Shown: one piece after another, positions 9,793 to 19,600 of the stretch | Position numbering within the stretch: position 1 is the stretch's first letter | Layout of the letters: each line of letters begins with the position of its first letter | DNA from: a virus | IMG/VR virus record: IMGVR_UViG_3300009620_000008 | Coordinates: 1 to 45,290 of that record | DNA length: 45,290 nt | Strand: one strand, 5' to 3' | Position numbers and translations under genes: made by a program | Notes under the pieces: model-generated | What the model was told of the DNA's origin: nothing | The model's database searches: none | The model's input: only the letters and a program-made list of their open reading frames with translations

Positions 9793-12700
9793 CGCTGATC
9801 AGCCGGGATGAAGTTGATGCTTATATCGAACACTTCCATTGGAAGGGGAGGGGCACCCGCAGTATCAAGAACAAACTTGACTAACTGCGCCCGTAGGCCC
9901 TTCAAGTGGAATTCAAGGAATCCACTGCTGGCATCGACTATCTCTGTAAAGACAGCGGTAGCGTCATCAAAGTCTACGTATGCGCGTACTCTGATATTGC
10001 CTGAGTTCTTTCCATGCGTGATGGTTACGCCATGCCAGAACTTCCTCTTGTCGGGAAGGCCAGCATCGAACCATCGAGAAGACCAACTAGACTCAAAGCC
10101 TCCAATATGAATTACATCCGTATTGGCTGACCCAGAAGGAGTTTCTGTTGGAGTAATGGTGGTTGTTCCACCAGACTCGGAGTAGGAGTGAATTACACCA
10201 GTACCAGTCTTCACTCCGGTCGAATCGACTGTGATGTACGGCACATCTGTCATATCACCCTTCAGGGTTAGGCCAGTAGCCGCAAGCGTAGTAGAGGGTG
10301 TACCAGATACTGCACCCAGTAGATCACCATACAGGGCTTCAGGGTTAGTCATCCGGTGGGTGCCACTGTCATATCTGACAACATAACCACCCGGAGTTCC
10401 CATGATCGGAACGGGTCTATCTGTTTCCAGATCATCCATCGAAGCCAGAAGATCTACTCCCTGCTCTACGGTATGAAGGCTGAAGACCATGTTCACGCCT
10501 TCGGGTGCCTGCCGTATCTCCAGGGCCATGATCTTGTCAGAACCAAGTGTGAATAAGATCTGCTCCCTACTGCGATGATACGCAGTACTAGATCTCTTCA
10601 GGTATGTCACATCCTGAGAGAGGAAGGTTGCCTCAATCGGGTGACTCAGATACCTAACACGATTCCCACCAGACCATGAGTACAGTCCCTTCTCGCTAAT
10701 GAAGTAGAGGACATTCTCGACTTCCATGAGGCTTGCATGGCTCACTGCCCCAATACCAGACTCAATACGATCAAGCAGGAAGGCCCCGGTAGCCGTGGTA
10801 TTACGGAACAGGCTGTCTCTCTTGAAGATCACTGCGTCCCCAAAGACAACCGATAGGCCAGATACGGGGTTGCCCTCGGGCGACTCAAGTACCAGTTCAT
10901 TCAGACCCGGCACTTCCCCCGGCTGGAATGCATCTGAATACCTAACTGTCAGAGGGGCCTCCTTGATCCCGCCATAGAACATCCTGACTTCCGAAGGTGC
11001 CAGGAATTCACAGACAGGCGGGGGATAGTTGTCAATCTCAAGAATCTTCTGTGCACCAAGCGATACTTGGCTCGGCTCCAGAAGAACCTCCCTAGTTAGA
11101 TTGTCCTCAACCTCCTTGGCGAGGAAATACAGACCGCCATCCGTAAGAGTCTTATACAGCCGCCGATACACATCACGATTCCTAAAGGGAGCAATAGGCA
11201 GATCAGACAGAACAAAAGGGTTAGAGGCGACAAGGGTCGATTCTTCATCAGTAGTTCCCTCCGAGTTGATGAATACTTCAGGCCCAGGATTGGATTCAAC
11301 CCCAGTATTTGGATCATAGAATGTCACTCGGAACTTATGCTTTCCAACTGGCTGGAGTTTATCTCCTGCCAAAGCCAGGGTTCCGGGGGGAGCCGAATCA
11401 TCTGAATCAGAATCCTTGTTGATCAACACTCCACTATCGGTATCAAACCTAAACGAGATAGTCGGCTTCCCTGTTGCCCCAGCCCCCGTAGACTCACTAG
11501 CAGTTGTTCCGAAGTCCAAAGGAGGAAGGCTATAGAGGTTGGTATCTGTCGGCCCACGGAATTTGGTTTGAGCGGCCATACAGTCTGCGGTACCACCACC
11601 AGTACCAGGGGCTAGATCAACGATCTTTATCGCCAGATCATCAACGTCACACTTCGCATTACGAAGGGCTAGGCCCTCGGTGATGCTCATACTGGTACCC
11701 AGCATATGGATGTGAGCGGTTGATTCAGTGGGATGATCGTCATCTCCAACAGGATTTGTCCCCTGCACCAAGAGTGTCGGAATTGCCGAAGTGTTCCCGG
11801 TAGCGTTGGCATGATGGCCAGGGACGGTAGCCGTATCCACCTTCCCAGTCGGGAAGTAGATTACATATTCCAGGTTGGTAGCACCTACCGTTGCGGCTCC
11901 ACCGCCATCAGCCCCAAGAGCGGGATCATCCGATAGCGTAAGGTCATTGCCGCCGTTTACATCAACTGAGTCAATATCTGCGCTTGTAGGGGTTGCTCCC
12001 CATCCTGCGTCATCTGTAACTCCTAGATCTTCAATCGCAAAGATTCTATTGAGATTAGGATTGCCAGCAGGACCAGTGATCTTCAGTAGCATTGCCCTGC
12101 TGGGGGCACAGAATGTACGGTTATTCCCTGTAGCGGCAATGAGTTCAGTACCTTCTGCGGCGGCAAGGTGAGGACTACTTCCTCCGGCCCCGTCGCCACC
12201 AGAGGTGGGAGTCTTGTGCCTGAATCTGCTAAGCCATCTGGGGAAATGAAAATTGTTAGTTTGATCTTGTGCGTGATATAGCCGCCTTGATCCAACAGTA
12301 GTCTGCTCTAAGAGATCAAGTTCCCCGCCAGATATGAAGACACTCCCGTTGTGATCTGGAGTACCGATACCCGGTGTTACATAGGGAGCAGATAGGAGTG
12401 CTCCAGTATTTCCCAGTTCGGTACTTCTACCCATATGTGTATTCGTCTGGTCAAAGCAACTATGGCAACCAGGGGCTACGAGGAAGGCATCAGCAGGGTT
12501 CTTTCCTTCCAAGGCCCAGCACCAGAGGCCATCACGATAGTTGCTACCTGACCCACGAGGAGCAGTAGCCCCGGTATCGCTGTACCAATAACGGCTGTCA
12601 TACTCCCAGCCACCAGATGTATCCATCTGGCAGGTACCCTGCTTCTTGAACTTGTATCGGAAGCGGAAGAAGTACCACTCATCAGTTGTAAAAATTCGAC

Positions 12701-15700
12701 CAGTAGTTTCGATAGATCTTTCTTTGCCCAACGATTCATCGAAGAACTTGAATCGAACCTTTCCTTCATTGAACATCTCAATGACATATGAAGAAGAGGT
12801 AAGGCTATCTCTGCGCTGGAGAATCGGGATTGTTTGGTCGCCATCAGTAACCAGATCGGTCCACCTGATGTAGCACATGAAGTCGAGCACCTTGTCTACA
12901 CCCACATCTAGAGTGGAGGTAGGAACGATGTCGATGTAATGATTACCTTCGAAGTGAAGGGCCTTCTCGTTATCAGTACCTGTAGCAGGAGTACCATCAC
13001 CATCCTGAATCAGCCGGATATCTGAGTAAGGAGTATTGGACTTCAGGCCAGCAATAGCCGCTTCTAGTTCAGCGGTTGTGGGCGTAGCACCAAGGGATGC
13101 TTCAAACAGCATGACCGATGTGCTATCTGCCTTCTGATAGGCGGTAGGTACGGGATAGAGCCGCGCCTCTGTAGCGTCAACAATAGAGGCAATTGTCCCC
13201 ACATACTCCTTCTGGCCCCAGGGGTTTGAGGAAGCCCTTCCTCTGGATGCCGCACCAACTACCAGCCACCCAACCATGTCCTCTGTAAGACCAGTAGCAG
13301 TATCCAACTCAGGGGTACCGCTATCCAACTTCACGCCAGTCAACAGTGTGTGGTATCCGGCTTGATGAATATCCTGTGCTACTGATTCCTGCGTGATATT
13401 CGGAGTAGTAAGCGGACCTTGAAGTCCAGCCTCTACTAGAGTCTCACCGTCATAGCGGAACGGCATGCTCTTCCCATTAGTCCCATACAGCCTGTTATGG
13501 AACATGGCGAAGGAATAAGGAGAGTCCTCGTCTGAGTATCTGACCCTGCCTAGCCCACGCTTGAGCGGAACCATATGCCTGGAAAGAGACGTAATGGTGT
13601 CAGCCTCGGCAGTAGGACTGAAGTCGAAGTAGATGTCCTTGCCTTCCTGCATATCAGCAGTGAAGAGAGTTCCAGTAGGCCCATCCCCAGTGATTACAGC
13701 CGGAAGGATATTCGCAGAGGTTGAATAGCCACCACCACTGGTGATGTCTAGCATCCTGAATCCACACATCAGCCCATCAAGAGTGTCCTTTCTGGTAATA
13801 GCAGGACTGCCTGCGGCTGATCCATATGCCCCAATGATCAGGCTCGGCTCAGGACTGAAGGTAGGAATGTCAGCACAGGCTAACCGTGATGTTTCCTTTT
13901 CAACTAGATCATGCCACACCCCATTAATAGCCACCTTGCCTGTGGCATTTACAGGGGTGGCATCTAGATGGAATACCAGATGAACCCACTCACCCGCCTT
14001 GACTGCCCTCTTCCCTGCCAAGAGCCTTATGAATTTGGGTGTGCCGCTATTATCAGCAAGATAGATCGTTGGCATCCCATTCCGAATGAACAGGTGATGA
14101 TTGATCTTTAGGTCACCAGTTGCATTCTGAATAACAGACGCAACAGTGTGAGTTCCATCCGTCTTGCTGAGATTGACCCATGCCTCCCACTGGTAGATCC
14201 CATCGTTAACAACTTGGAAACTCTTGCCAGACTTGGGGACTACCTCAATTCCATCCTCGATATAGCGATCTGTATATTCAGGCAGGAGATTGCGAATACG
14301 GTACGAGTATCCGCCGCTTGTGAGAGTCGGATGGTCAACATCCCACCGATCATCTACATGGTAAACCGTACCTCTACTGGCACTTATAAGTTGCCTGTCT
14401 CCTTCTGCGGTTTTGTATTGGCCAAGACCGTCTATGTGGGGCCTGGAGGCTGTTGTAAGCCCATCCCACCAGTACGGATGGAACTGCTCATACGGATGGC
14501 CAGGACGCGCTGGGAAGGAACACAGGCCCCACTCACCACCCAGTGGCCCCATGTCCGTGAAGACATTCGGTGTCTTCCCCATAGTGCTATCAGTTTCAAT
14601 GACTGCGTTGTATCTCGGATACCCAGAGTAGGACAGATCTGTAAAGGAGAGCATGATCGGGACTCTCGCCCTAACACCACTCCTAGTTCTGTTATTCCAG
14701 TTCCTAGATAAAGTCAGGCTATCAGCCGCGTGAGTGTCAACAACACGCACGGTGTCATATTCAATAGCAGGCTTATTGAGATCCTCTTCTACAAACTTGT
14801 CATCTCCAAAGACGATTGGCCATTTGGTGAGATTGATCTCGTCAGTTGGGAATTTACCACCGCTTGTGGAGACAACAGATGCGCTTCCATCTGTAAGATC
14901 TACAATCTTTGAGTCTCCGCCAAGATCCCTCCAGAAGGTGTCCTTATCAATCGTGGGCTCTTCAAGGATAATCAGTTCGTTGGTAGCGGCATTGTCGAGA
15001 GTACCCAGGCTCCAGCCAACCTCCTTCAGGGCAAGCACAGACGGGGCATGGCCAGGATTTCCATCAGCCTGCGGACGGCCACCAATAACCAGACGGCTCT
15101 TCAGGATGTCAAATGGATCTCTATCCGAAGGAGCCGTGTCGGTAGCAGTCAGGTCGAACCGAGAGGAGGGATCATCTGCTGTCCCATGCATATAGAAGGT
15201 TGTTACTTTGCCAACCGTTTTGAATCCCAGGTAAAAGGTAATCTCTTCGCCTGGGTTGTACAGAGCGGCAGTGACAGCCTCAGTGTTCACTTCTCCAGTG
15301 GCACTGACAAATGATCTGAGGAATAGCATCCGACTGCTGGTGGTCTGAGTAAGCCTCCCGCTAACAGACCCCTCAAAGAGAGGATTCCACGATCCATCGT
15401 CAGCCTCTGTATCCCATGAGAACAAGGTGTGCAGGTTGTCGTATGTTCCTGCCGCCTTCAGTCCTGCTGGGGTATTTCCTATAGACGTCTTTAGCCTGAC
15501 AAATGCATACCAGTCTTTGTCATTGGCAGGCCCACCAAGCAGATCGAGCAGATCCTTGGTCAGATTGGCTGTGCTGAAATCCAAGTACACACCAGTACTT
15601 GTTCCATCTAGGTAGAAGCCACCATCATCACTACGGGCTACAGCCCCAGGAGCCAAGAAGCCATGATCCTTTAGAGGACCAATATCATAAACAACGTTTC

Positions 15701-16934
15701 CACCGTCATCGTTGCAAGGCCAGTAAGCAACAAGTGCCTTCTTTTCGGCATCAGTGAGAAGATTATACGGGGATGCATCTGTCTGTTTCTCGTAGAGTTC
15801 TTTGCCCATGAGGGCCTGGATTCTGCTGGCACTATCAGCCAGTTCATGCCATAGCCTTACTTCACCAATGGTGGTCGAATGAAGTACGGGCCTCCATCTC
15901 GGCTGGATACGCACCTTATCGGTAGACTCAGGCCACGCGACAGTGAGGGTCGTGACATTCGATGTGTCATCCCAATTACTGATATATCGGAATAGCGGAT
16001 TATCAGCAGTATCTGTGTCATCCACCATCAGATAGTTCTCTAGAGACTCATCATCAATACCGTAGAGGTCAGCATCGATAATTGTCTCGGAGGCACTATC
16101 CAGCGGAGTGGTATCAGCACTGGTGATATTGAGCCCTTCGTCCTCTTGAAAGCCCCAAGTTGATCTATCCGTATAGTGTCTGGATGTCCTGGTTTGGCCG
16201 CCAGTATCCGGTACACGGAGCAGATACATAGCATTTTTGGGGCCACCAGCAGTCAGTTCTAGATTTGTAGTAAGCGGCAGAGTTCCATCAATGCCTGTGG
16301 CTTCCGAGGCATTTAGCGCAACTCCATTCAGGTAGATCTTGCTGTTGGAAGTAGAGGTCTTGTCAAATCGGGCAGATAGGTGGTAATCAACACCGGGACT
16401 CAATTTGGCAGAAGAGTCTCCCGTTCTCCAGAACTTCAGCCTTCTCTTCGAATTGTCCCACCACAGGAGGCAGGGGTATACCTCATCTGTATTGGTTGAA
16501 CTGAGATCCCTGGCATACCCAAGGCTCCACCAGAAGTGCTCGGTAGGCCCACCACCAGAGGAGAGAAGAGATACAAACTCTCCAGGCTTCAGCCCCGGAC
16601 CTTCAATCCTGAAGGAGATATCCCACTGCCATGACTTGGTAGAGTCAAATAGGGTCTGCTTGTAGGGCAGAACTACAAACCCACCCACGGGAGGTTGTGA
16701 CTCCAGCGGAGTCATGTTGTCCTTCCCGTTAGTCGTATCAACCCTAAGCCCCGCCGACTTGGGGGGATCACGGTTGATCTTGGTATGGCCTGATGCCGAC
16801 GCGATTGAGAGTTTGTCGAACTCTACATTCGATAGGTCTGATGCCGTATCGTCGGCAATGAGGAGAGGGTTTACCTCATCGTTCAGGCCGCCAGCAACAG
16901 GTCGAATCCTGAAGGTTTTGTACGGTGCGGCCAT
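9789..16934 (-). CDS. Giant tail-hub/appendage protein with multiple LamG-like domains, 2381 aa
   Basis: The N-terminus (GGLNDEVNPLLIADDTASDL) resembles the start of phage tail-hub or stabilisation proteins. At least four concanavalin/LamG-like units can be read, near residues 85-265, 470-660, 915-1065 and 1350-1430. Each has the typical motif of a Trp/Phe strand, a ...G.W..L.. strand and a YLNG/INGV-type strand (KIYLNGVAL, VAINGVWHDL). Between about 2010 and 2105 is a propeller-like segment with VVFGDAVIFKRDSLFR and GLYSWSGGNRVRYLS, as seen in tail-plug or stabilisation proteins. The C-terminus (about 2280-2381) has RKFWHGVTITHG. LamG folds commonly bind glycans, so host-surface recognition is a reasonable inference. 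Few tail-hub proteins are this long. The start lies 3 nt after the preceding stop. Confidence 0.75.
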   Translation of the reverse strand: MAAPYKTFRIRPVAGGLNDEVNPLLIADDTASDLSNVEFDKLSIASASGHTKINRDPPKSAGLRVDTTNGKDNMTPLESQPPVGGFVVLPYKQTLFDSTKSWQWDISFRIEGPGLKPGEFVSLLSSGGGPTEHFWWSLGYARDLSSTNTDEVYPCLLWWDNSKRRLKFWRTGDSSAKLSPGVDYHLSARFDKTSTSNSKIYLNGVALNASEATGIDGTLPLTTNLELTAGGPKNAMYLLRVPDTGGQTRTSRHYTDRSTWGFQEDEGLNITSADTTPLDSASETIIDADLYGIDDESLENYLMVDDTDTADNPLFRYISNWDDTSNVTTLTVAWPESTDKVRIQPRWRPVLHSTTIGEVRLWHELADSASRIQALMGKELYEKQTDASPYNLLTDAEKKALVAYWPCNDDGGNVVYDIGPLKDHGFLAPGAVARSDDGGFYLDGTSTGVYLDFSTANLTKDLLDLLGGPANDKDWYAFVRLKTSIGNTPAGLKAAGTYDNLHTLFSWDTEADDGSWNPLFEGSVSGRLTQTTSSRMLFLRSFVSATGEVNTEAVTAALYNPGEEITFYLGFKTVGKVTTFYMHGTADDPSSRFDLTATDTAPSDRDPFDILKSRLVIGGRPQADGNPGHAPSVLALKEVGWSLGTLDNAATNELIILEEPTIDKDTFWRDLGGDSKIVDLTDGSASVVSTSGGKFPTDEINLTKWPIVFGDDKFVEEDLNKPAIEYDTVRVVDTHAADSLTLSRNWNNRTRSGVRARVPIMLSFTDLSYSGYPRYNAVIETDSTMGKTPNVFTDMGPLGGEWGLCSFPARPGHPYEQFHPYWWDGLTTASRPHIDGLGQYKTAEGDRQLISASRGTVYHVDDRWDVDHPTLTSGGYSYRIRNLLPEYTDRYIEDGIEVVPKSGKSFQVVNDGIYQWEAWVNLSKTDGTHTVASVIQNATGDLKINHHLFIRNGMPTIYLADNSGTPKFIRLLAGKRAVKAGEWVHLVFHLDATPVNATGKVAINGVWHDLVEKETSRLACADIPTFSPEPSLIIGAYGSAAGSPAITRKDTLDGLMCGFRMLDITSGGGYSTSANILPAVITGDGPTGTLFTADMQEGKDIYFDFSPTAEADTITSLSRHMVPLKRGLGRVRYSDEDSPYSFAMFHNRLYGTNGKSMPFRYDGETLVEAGLQGPLTTPNITQESVAQDIHQAGYHTLLTGVKLDSGTPELDTATGLTEDMVGWLVVGAASRGRASSNPWGQKEYVGTIASIVDATEARLYPVPTAYQKADSTSVMLFEASLGATPTTAELEAAIAGLKSNTPYSDIRLIQDGDGTPATGTDNEKALHFEGNHYIDIVPTSTLDVGVDKVLDFMCYIRWTDLVTDGDQTIPILQRRDSLTSSSYVIEMFNEGKVRFKFFDESLGKERSIETTGRIFTTDEWYFFRFRYKFKKQGTCQMDTSGGWEYDSRYWYSDTGATAPRGSGSNYRDGLWCWALEGKNPADAFLVAPGCHSCFDQTNTHMGRSTELGNTGALLSAPYVTPGIGTPDHNGSVFISGGELDLLEQTTVGSRRLYHAQDQTNNFHFPRWLSRFRHKTPTSGGDGAGGSSPHLAAAEGTELIAATGNNRTFCAPSRAMLLKITGPAGNPNLNRIFAIEDLGVTDDAGWGATPTSADIDSVDVNGGNDLTLSDDPALGADGGGAATVGATNLEYVIYFPTGKVDTATVPGHHANATGNTSAIPTLLVQGTNPVGDDDHPTESTAHIHMLGTSMSITEGLALRNAKCDVDDLAIKIVDLAPGTGGGTADCMAAQTKFRGPTDTNLYSLPPLDFGTTASESTGAGATGKPTISFRFDTDSGVLINKDSDSDDSAPPGTLALAGDKLQPVGKHKFRVTFYDPNTGVESNPGPEVFINSEGTTDEESTLVASNPFVLSDLPIAPFRNRDVYRRLYKTLTDGGLYFLAKEVEDNLTREVLLEPSQVSLGAQKILEIDNYPPPVCEFLAPSEVRMFYGGIKEAPLTVRYSDAFQPGEVPGLNELVLESPEGNPVSGLSVVFGDAVIFKRDSLFRNTTATGAFLLDRIESGIGAVSHASLMEVENVLYFISEKGLYSWSGGNRVRYLSHPIEATFLSQDVTYLKRSSTAYHRSREQILFTLGSDKIMALEIRQAPEGVNMVFSLHTVEQGVDLLASMDDLETDRPVPIMGTPGGYVVRYDSGTHRMTNPEALYGDLLGAVSGTPSTTLAATGLTLKGDMTDVPYITVDSTGVKTGTGVIHSYSESGGTTTITPTETPSGSANTDVIHIGGFESSWSSRWFDAGLPDKRKFWHGVTITHGKNSGNIRVRAYVDFDDATAVFTEIVDASSGFLEFHLKGLRAQLVKFVLDTAGAPPLPMEVFDISINFIPADQR

Positions 16935-16937
16935 TCA

Positions 16938-17381
16938 CTATGTAGTTGGAACCCCGGACGCATCAACGGACTTTTTAACCACGGCATAAGAGAGGTGGCC
17001 ATTGACATCGGTACTGGCCGGATTTGTTGCCCCGACAGTCTGAACACTCCACTTAAACCCGTAGGGCATTTCAATCGGTTGAGGCACAGCCGAAGTTTCT
17101 CCACCCCAAGCCGTAATGGAAATAGGAGCATCGGTTGCTGAAGGAGCGGGACCGCCAGTAGGAGAAGCCTTGATCAGTTCGCCATCTGAACCTTTCGGCC
17201 AGAGTTTCAAGACAGCATGCTTTGCGGCGCTAAAGGTCATAATGTTTGTAATACTTGCCGCATCAATGACACAGCCATCGTCAGTCTCATCAACGGTTGT
17301 TTCCCCGGCGGCGGCTGGCCCTTCGGTAATGGAGATCTCAATCCCATAGCGGCCTTGCAATTTGGAGTATTTGAGGGTCAT
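16938..17381 (-). CDS. Unknown structural protein, 147 aa
   Basis: The start ATG directly abuts the stop of the 52-aa basic protein gene. The protein is rich in Ala, Thr, Gly and Val, with acidic N-terminal and neutral C-terminal halves, and is probably beta-rich. No catalytic motif, signal peptide or membrane segment is evident. Its place between a connector candidate and the giant tail protein suggests a head-tail joining, decoration or tail component. I do not recognise the family. Confidence 0.6.
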   Translation of the reverse strand: MTLKYSKLQGRYGIEISITEGPAAAGETTVDETDDGCVIDAASITNIMTFSAAKHAVLKLWPKGSDGELIKASPTGGPAPSATDAPISITAWGGETSAVPQPIEMPYGFKWSVQTVGATNPASTDVNGHLSYAVVKKSVDASGVPTT

Positions 17382-17540
17382 CTACCTGCCACCAGCCCTG
17401 CTCTTGCGCTTGCGACCGCCACCCTTTTTGGATGCATAGGGAACGAAGCCCTTCGGCTTACCCTTTGAGCCCTTGCCCTTGCCTGCGGTCTTGGACTTCT
17501 TAGTGACGGGCTTGCGCCTCTTCTTTGACTTCTTTGCCAT
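17382..17540 (-). CDS. Protamine/histone-H1-like basic protein, 52 aa
   Basis: The chosen start is ATG 17540, which overlaps the stop of the connector gene as TAATG. A longer frame reaching 17681 would only read through that gene out of frame. The product begins MAKKSKKRRKPV and ends GGRKRKSRAGGR. It contains no Asp or Glu, about half its residues are Lys or Arg, and Gly/Ser/Pro fill the spaces between. This is the composition of H1 tails, protamines and DNA-condensing phage core peptides. It sits among connector and tail genes, so it is probably made late and may be packaged. DNA or RNA binding is inferred from charge alone. No structured domain is expected. Confidence 0.75.
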   Translation of the reverse strand: MAKKSKKRRKPVTKKSKTAGKGKGSKGKPKGFVPYASKKGGGRKRKSRAGGR

Positions 17541-18418
17541 TATCGATCCTCTGTGTAGTTCACATATCGAGGTGCTTGATCTTGCCGTCTCTCCTGGGTG
17601 TTTACAAGAGTCCGAGAGAGTTCGGAAGATACCTGGGAAATTACCTGCTTCTGAGTCACATTGCCTTCCTTGTCGAGACACCTGTTGGCGGCGCGGTAGG
17701 CGAGTACCTCATGCATTGATTCCTCAAAGAGGGGGACACTCCACAGAACATCGGAGTTATCCAGGCCTGTTGCTGATTCCACTACACAAGTAGTAGAAGT
17801 AGATCCCGTACAGAAGAACAGGGTTCCACCTGATGCATCTGTAGCATTTTGGAATCTGGTATTCCGCATAGCATCAGTCAATCCAGGCCATGCGGGGGTC
17901 AGGCCAGAGGCCACAACAGTAGGCGTGAAGGTCAGGGAGGTCAGGCTAGATACGGTTACACCCACAAGCGGTGGCCATCTCCGCTGAAACCAGATACGCC
18001 ACTGAGTTGCATCATCAATACCATCCTTGTCGATGTTCAAATAGAGATGGCGATCCCCTCCGAAGAACCATGTATCACCCCTGAGGAACTGTCTCCTAGC
18101 ATGGGCATGGGTATTCAGGTGCAGGGGATTTACGGAAGATCCAGGGGTATCCTCTTGTAGGCCGTTCTCTACCCTAACGATCTTCGTAACGTAAGGCTCC
18201 AGGGTGACCTTGGTTATGCCGCCGCTAGCCGAGGCATATGTCAGTTCGCTTAGAAGTTTACTATCTAAGCCAGTGGTCGAATCTGTCTGAGAGAGATCAC
18301 CCTGAAGTTGACTATAGGTACGATTGATGTGGCGATAGATCTCATCATTGCTCCATATCCGAGCCGTAGGCTCTTCAATGATCTCTCGGACCTGGGCATG
18401 GATCTCACTCAGATTCAT
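17540..18418 (-). CDS. Head-tail connector/adaptor candidate, 292 aa
   Basis: The N-terminal helix VREIIEEPTARIWSNDEIYRHINRTY resembles phage adaptor proteins, in which a helical N-terminus docks on the portal ring and asks for W-S-N/D-x-E-I-x-x-x-I-N. The middle is beta-rich (TFTPTVVASGL, GTLFFCTGS), and the C-terminal helix contains FEESMHEVLAYRAANRCLDKEGN, a common closing element of these adaptors. The start ATG overlaps the preceding stop as TGATG. The gene lies after the capsid and paralogue block and before the tail genes, as expected for a connector. Confidence 0.65.
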   Translation of the reverse strand: MNLSEIHAQVREIIEEPTARIWSNDEIYRHINRTYSQLQGDLSQTDSTTGLDSKLLSELTYASASGGITKVTLEPYVTKIVRVENGLQEDTPGSSVNPLHLNTHAHARRQFLRGDTWFFGGDRHLYLNIDKDGIDDATQWRIWFQRRWPPLVGVTVSSLTSLTFTPTVVASGLTPAWPGLTDAMRNTRFQNATDASGGTLFFCTGSTSTTCVVESATGLDNSDVLWSVPLFEESMHEVLAYRAANRCLDKEGNVTQKQVISQVSSELSRTLVNTQERRQDQAPRYVNYTEDR

Positions 18419-18945
18419 CAGGCGTTACAGTTCTTGGTCCAGTAGGTGCCATCATCGTTGATGCCAACCTCTCCTTCTGTTGCATGATCCATCATGTGAG
18501 AGGCCTCCTTCTTTGTTTCGGAGACTGCGATCATATGCTCAGCCATGTCCATATTGGTGCGATGGCTGAAGTAGGGACGCTTCTTGATCATGTGCCTGAG
18601 TTGGGCATAGCCCTCAAGGATCTCTTCCTTCCTGGCTTGTTCTTGCTGTGCCCTAATTGCCTCGCCAGGGGCATCAAGTTTCTCTAGTTCCTTTGCCGCC
18701 TGACGGGCTGTGATATCCCTACCGAATCTGCGCCACACATCAATCTTCTTTAGATACTCAATGGTGCGAGTATCGAACGGCCTGAACCCACCATCAGGCT
18801 CAGTGATATTCATCACATGCAGAAACGTTCCATTCCTCGCCCTACGCATGACCTGGAATCTGTCGATTCTCTTGTTCCAGATGACATCCAGAGCACGATC
18901 ATATCTCTGGAGTTTCGACAGATAACGATGATCTACTGCTACCAC
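18418..18945 (-). CDS. Hypothetical late protein, 175 aa
   Basis: It starts with GTG at 18945, which shares its first G with the upstream TAG stop (TAGTG). Translation is therefore likely coupled, because no good ribosome-binding site is seen. The protein is highly charged and helical: MRRARNGTF early, then AAKELEKLDAPGEAIRAQQEQARKEEI in the middle. It is His/Met-rich near the end (MDMAEHMIAVSET, ASHMMDHA). No known domain is recognised. Position between the paralogue block and the adaptor suggests a virion-assembly or structural role. Confidence 0.6.
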   Translation of the reverse strand: MVAVDHRYLSKLQRYDRALDVIWNKRIDRFQVMRRARNGTFLHVMNITEPDGGFRPFDTRTIEYLKKIDVWRRFGRDITARQAAKELEKLDAPGEAIRAQQEQARKEEILEGYAQLRHMIKKRPYFSHRTNMDMAEHMIAVSETKKEASHMMDHATEGEVGINDDGTYWTKNCNA

Positions 18946-19589
18946 TACTTGGGTGTCCCAGGCAGGAAGTTAGTGAATACGCAGTAGGTAGCGGCAGTAA
19001 ACTGACCCGACGATGCAACACCGTAGATGGTGCTATTGGCAACATCAATTCGGACATGCGTATCCGGGGTCATTACTGTGCCATCACTCTCGATCACACT
19101 CAGAATGTCAGAGGTATCATCAGGCTTGTAACCAGTGGTACCTGCAACCATACGGGTATAGGCCAGTTTGACGGGCAAACCTACGGCACTAATCTCAGCC
19201 AGGGTAGTACCGATATTCAAAGTACTGCCACTACCATCCTTTGCTGTCGGCATTATCTTTGAAACCTTGTCGAAAGCCTTGACCGTAACCCCATCGGTTG
19301 AGGCTGTGGCAGATACAGTTTCAGTGATCTCTTTGCGAAACTGGTCTTCACCAGTGATTTCAACAGTAATCGTACTGTCTCCACCACCAGCAAGGCCCAC
19401 GGACACTGACTGGGGAGATCCAGCAGGCCATGACGCATTATTACTCAGGTCAAGCGCGGTATCAGCAGTCACGGCAGACATGGCTCCAGTGAAGTAACGG
19501 GTTGCCGCGTTTACCTTGGTAATGATGATCGGGCTGGCATTCGGATGAGGCCAGCGCGTGTGATCTAGATTCTTAGTTTTGATGCCCAT
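18945..19589 (-). CDS. Tandem structural paralogue 5, 214 aa
   Basis: Member of a five-gene tandem family (18945-22228). It keeps the family landmarks in order: WPHPN near residue 14, TGEDQFRKEITE, AVGLPVKL and VANSTIYGV. An SD-like AAGGA lies 8 nt before the ATG at 19589, so this copy has its own ribosome site; an 11-nt gap separates it from paralogue 4. The product is beta-rich with many Thr/Ala/Val/Gly residues. A virion decoration, head-fibre or tail-ring role fits the position directly downstream of the capsid gene, but no family name can be assigned. Confidence 0.75.
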   Translation of the reverse strand: MGIKTKNLDHTRWPHPNASPIIITKVNAATRYFTGAMSAVTADTALDLSNNASWPAGSPQSVSVGLAGGGDSTITVEITGEDQFRKEITETVSATASTDGVTVKAFDKVSKIMPTAKDGSGSTLNIGTTLAEISAVGLPVKLAYTRMVAGTTGYKPDDTSDILSVIESDGTVMTPDTHVRIDVANSTIYGVASSGQFTAATYCVFTNFLPGTPK

Positions 19590-19600
19590 TGGTAGGTTCC

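Noticed and set aside
17541-17681. N-terminal extension of the 52-aa basic protein
   Set aside because: It would overlap the adaptor gene out of frame, while ATG 17540 has TAATG coupling.
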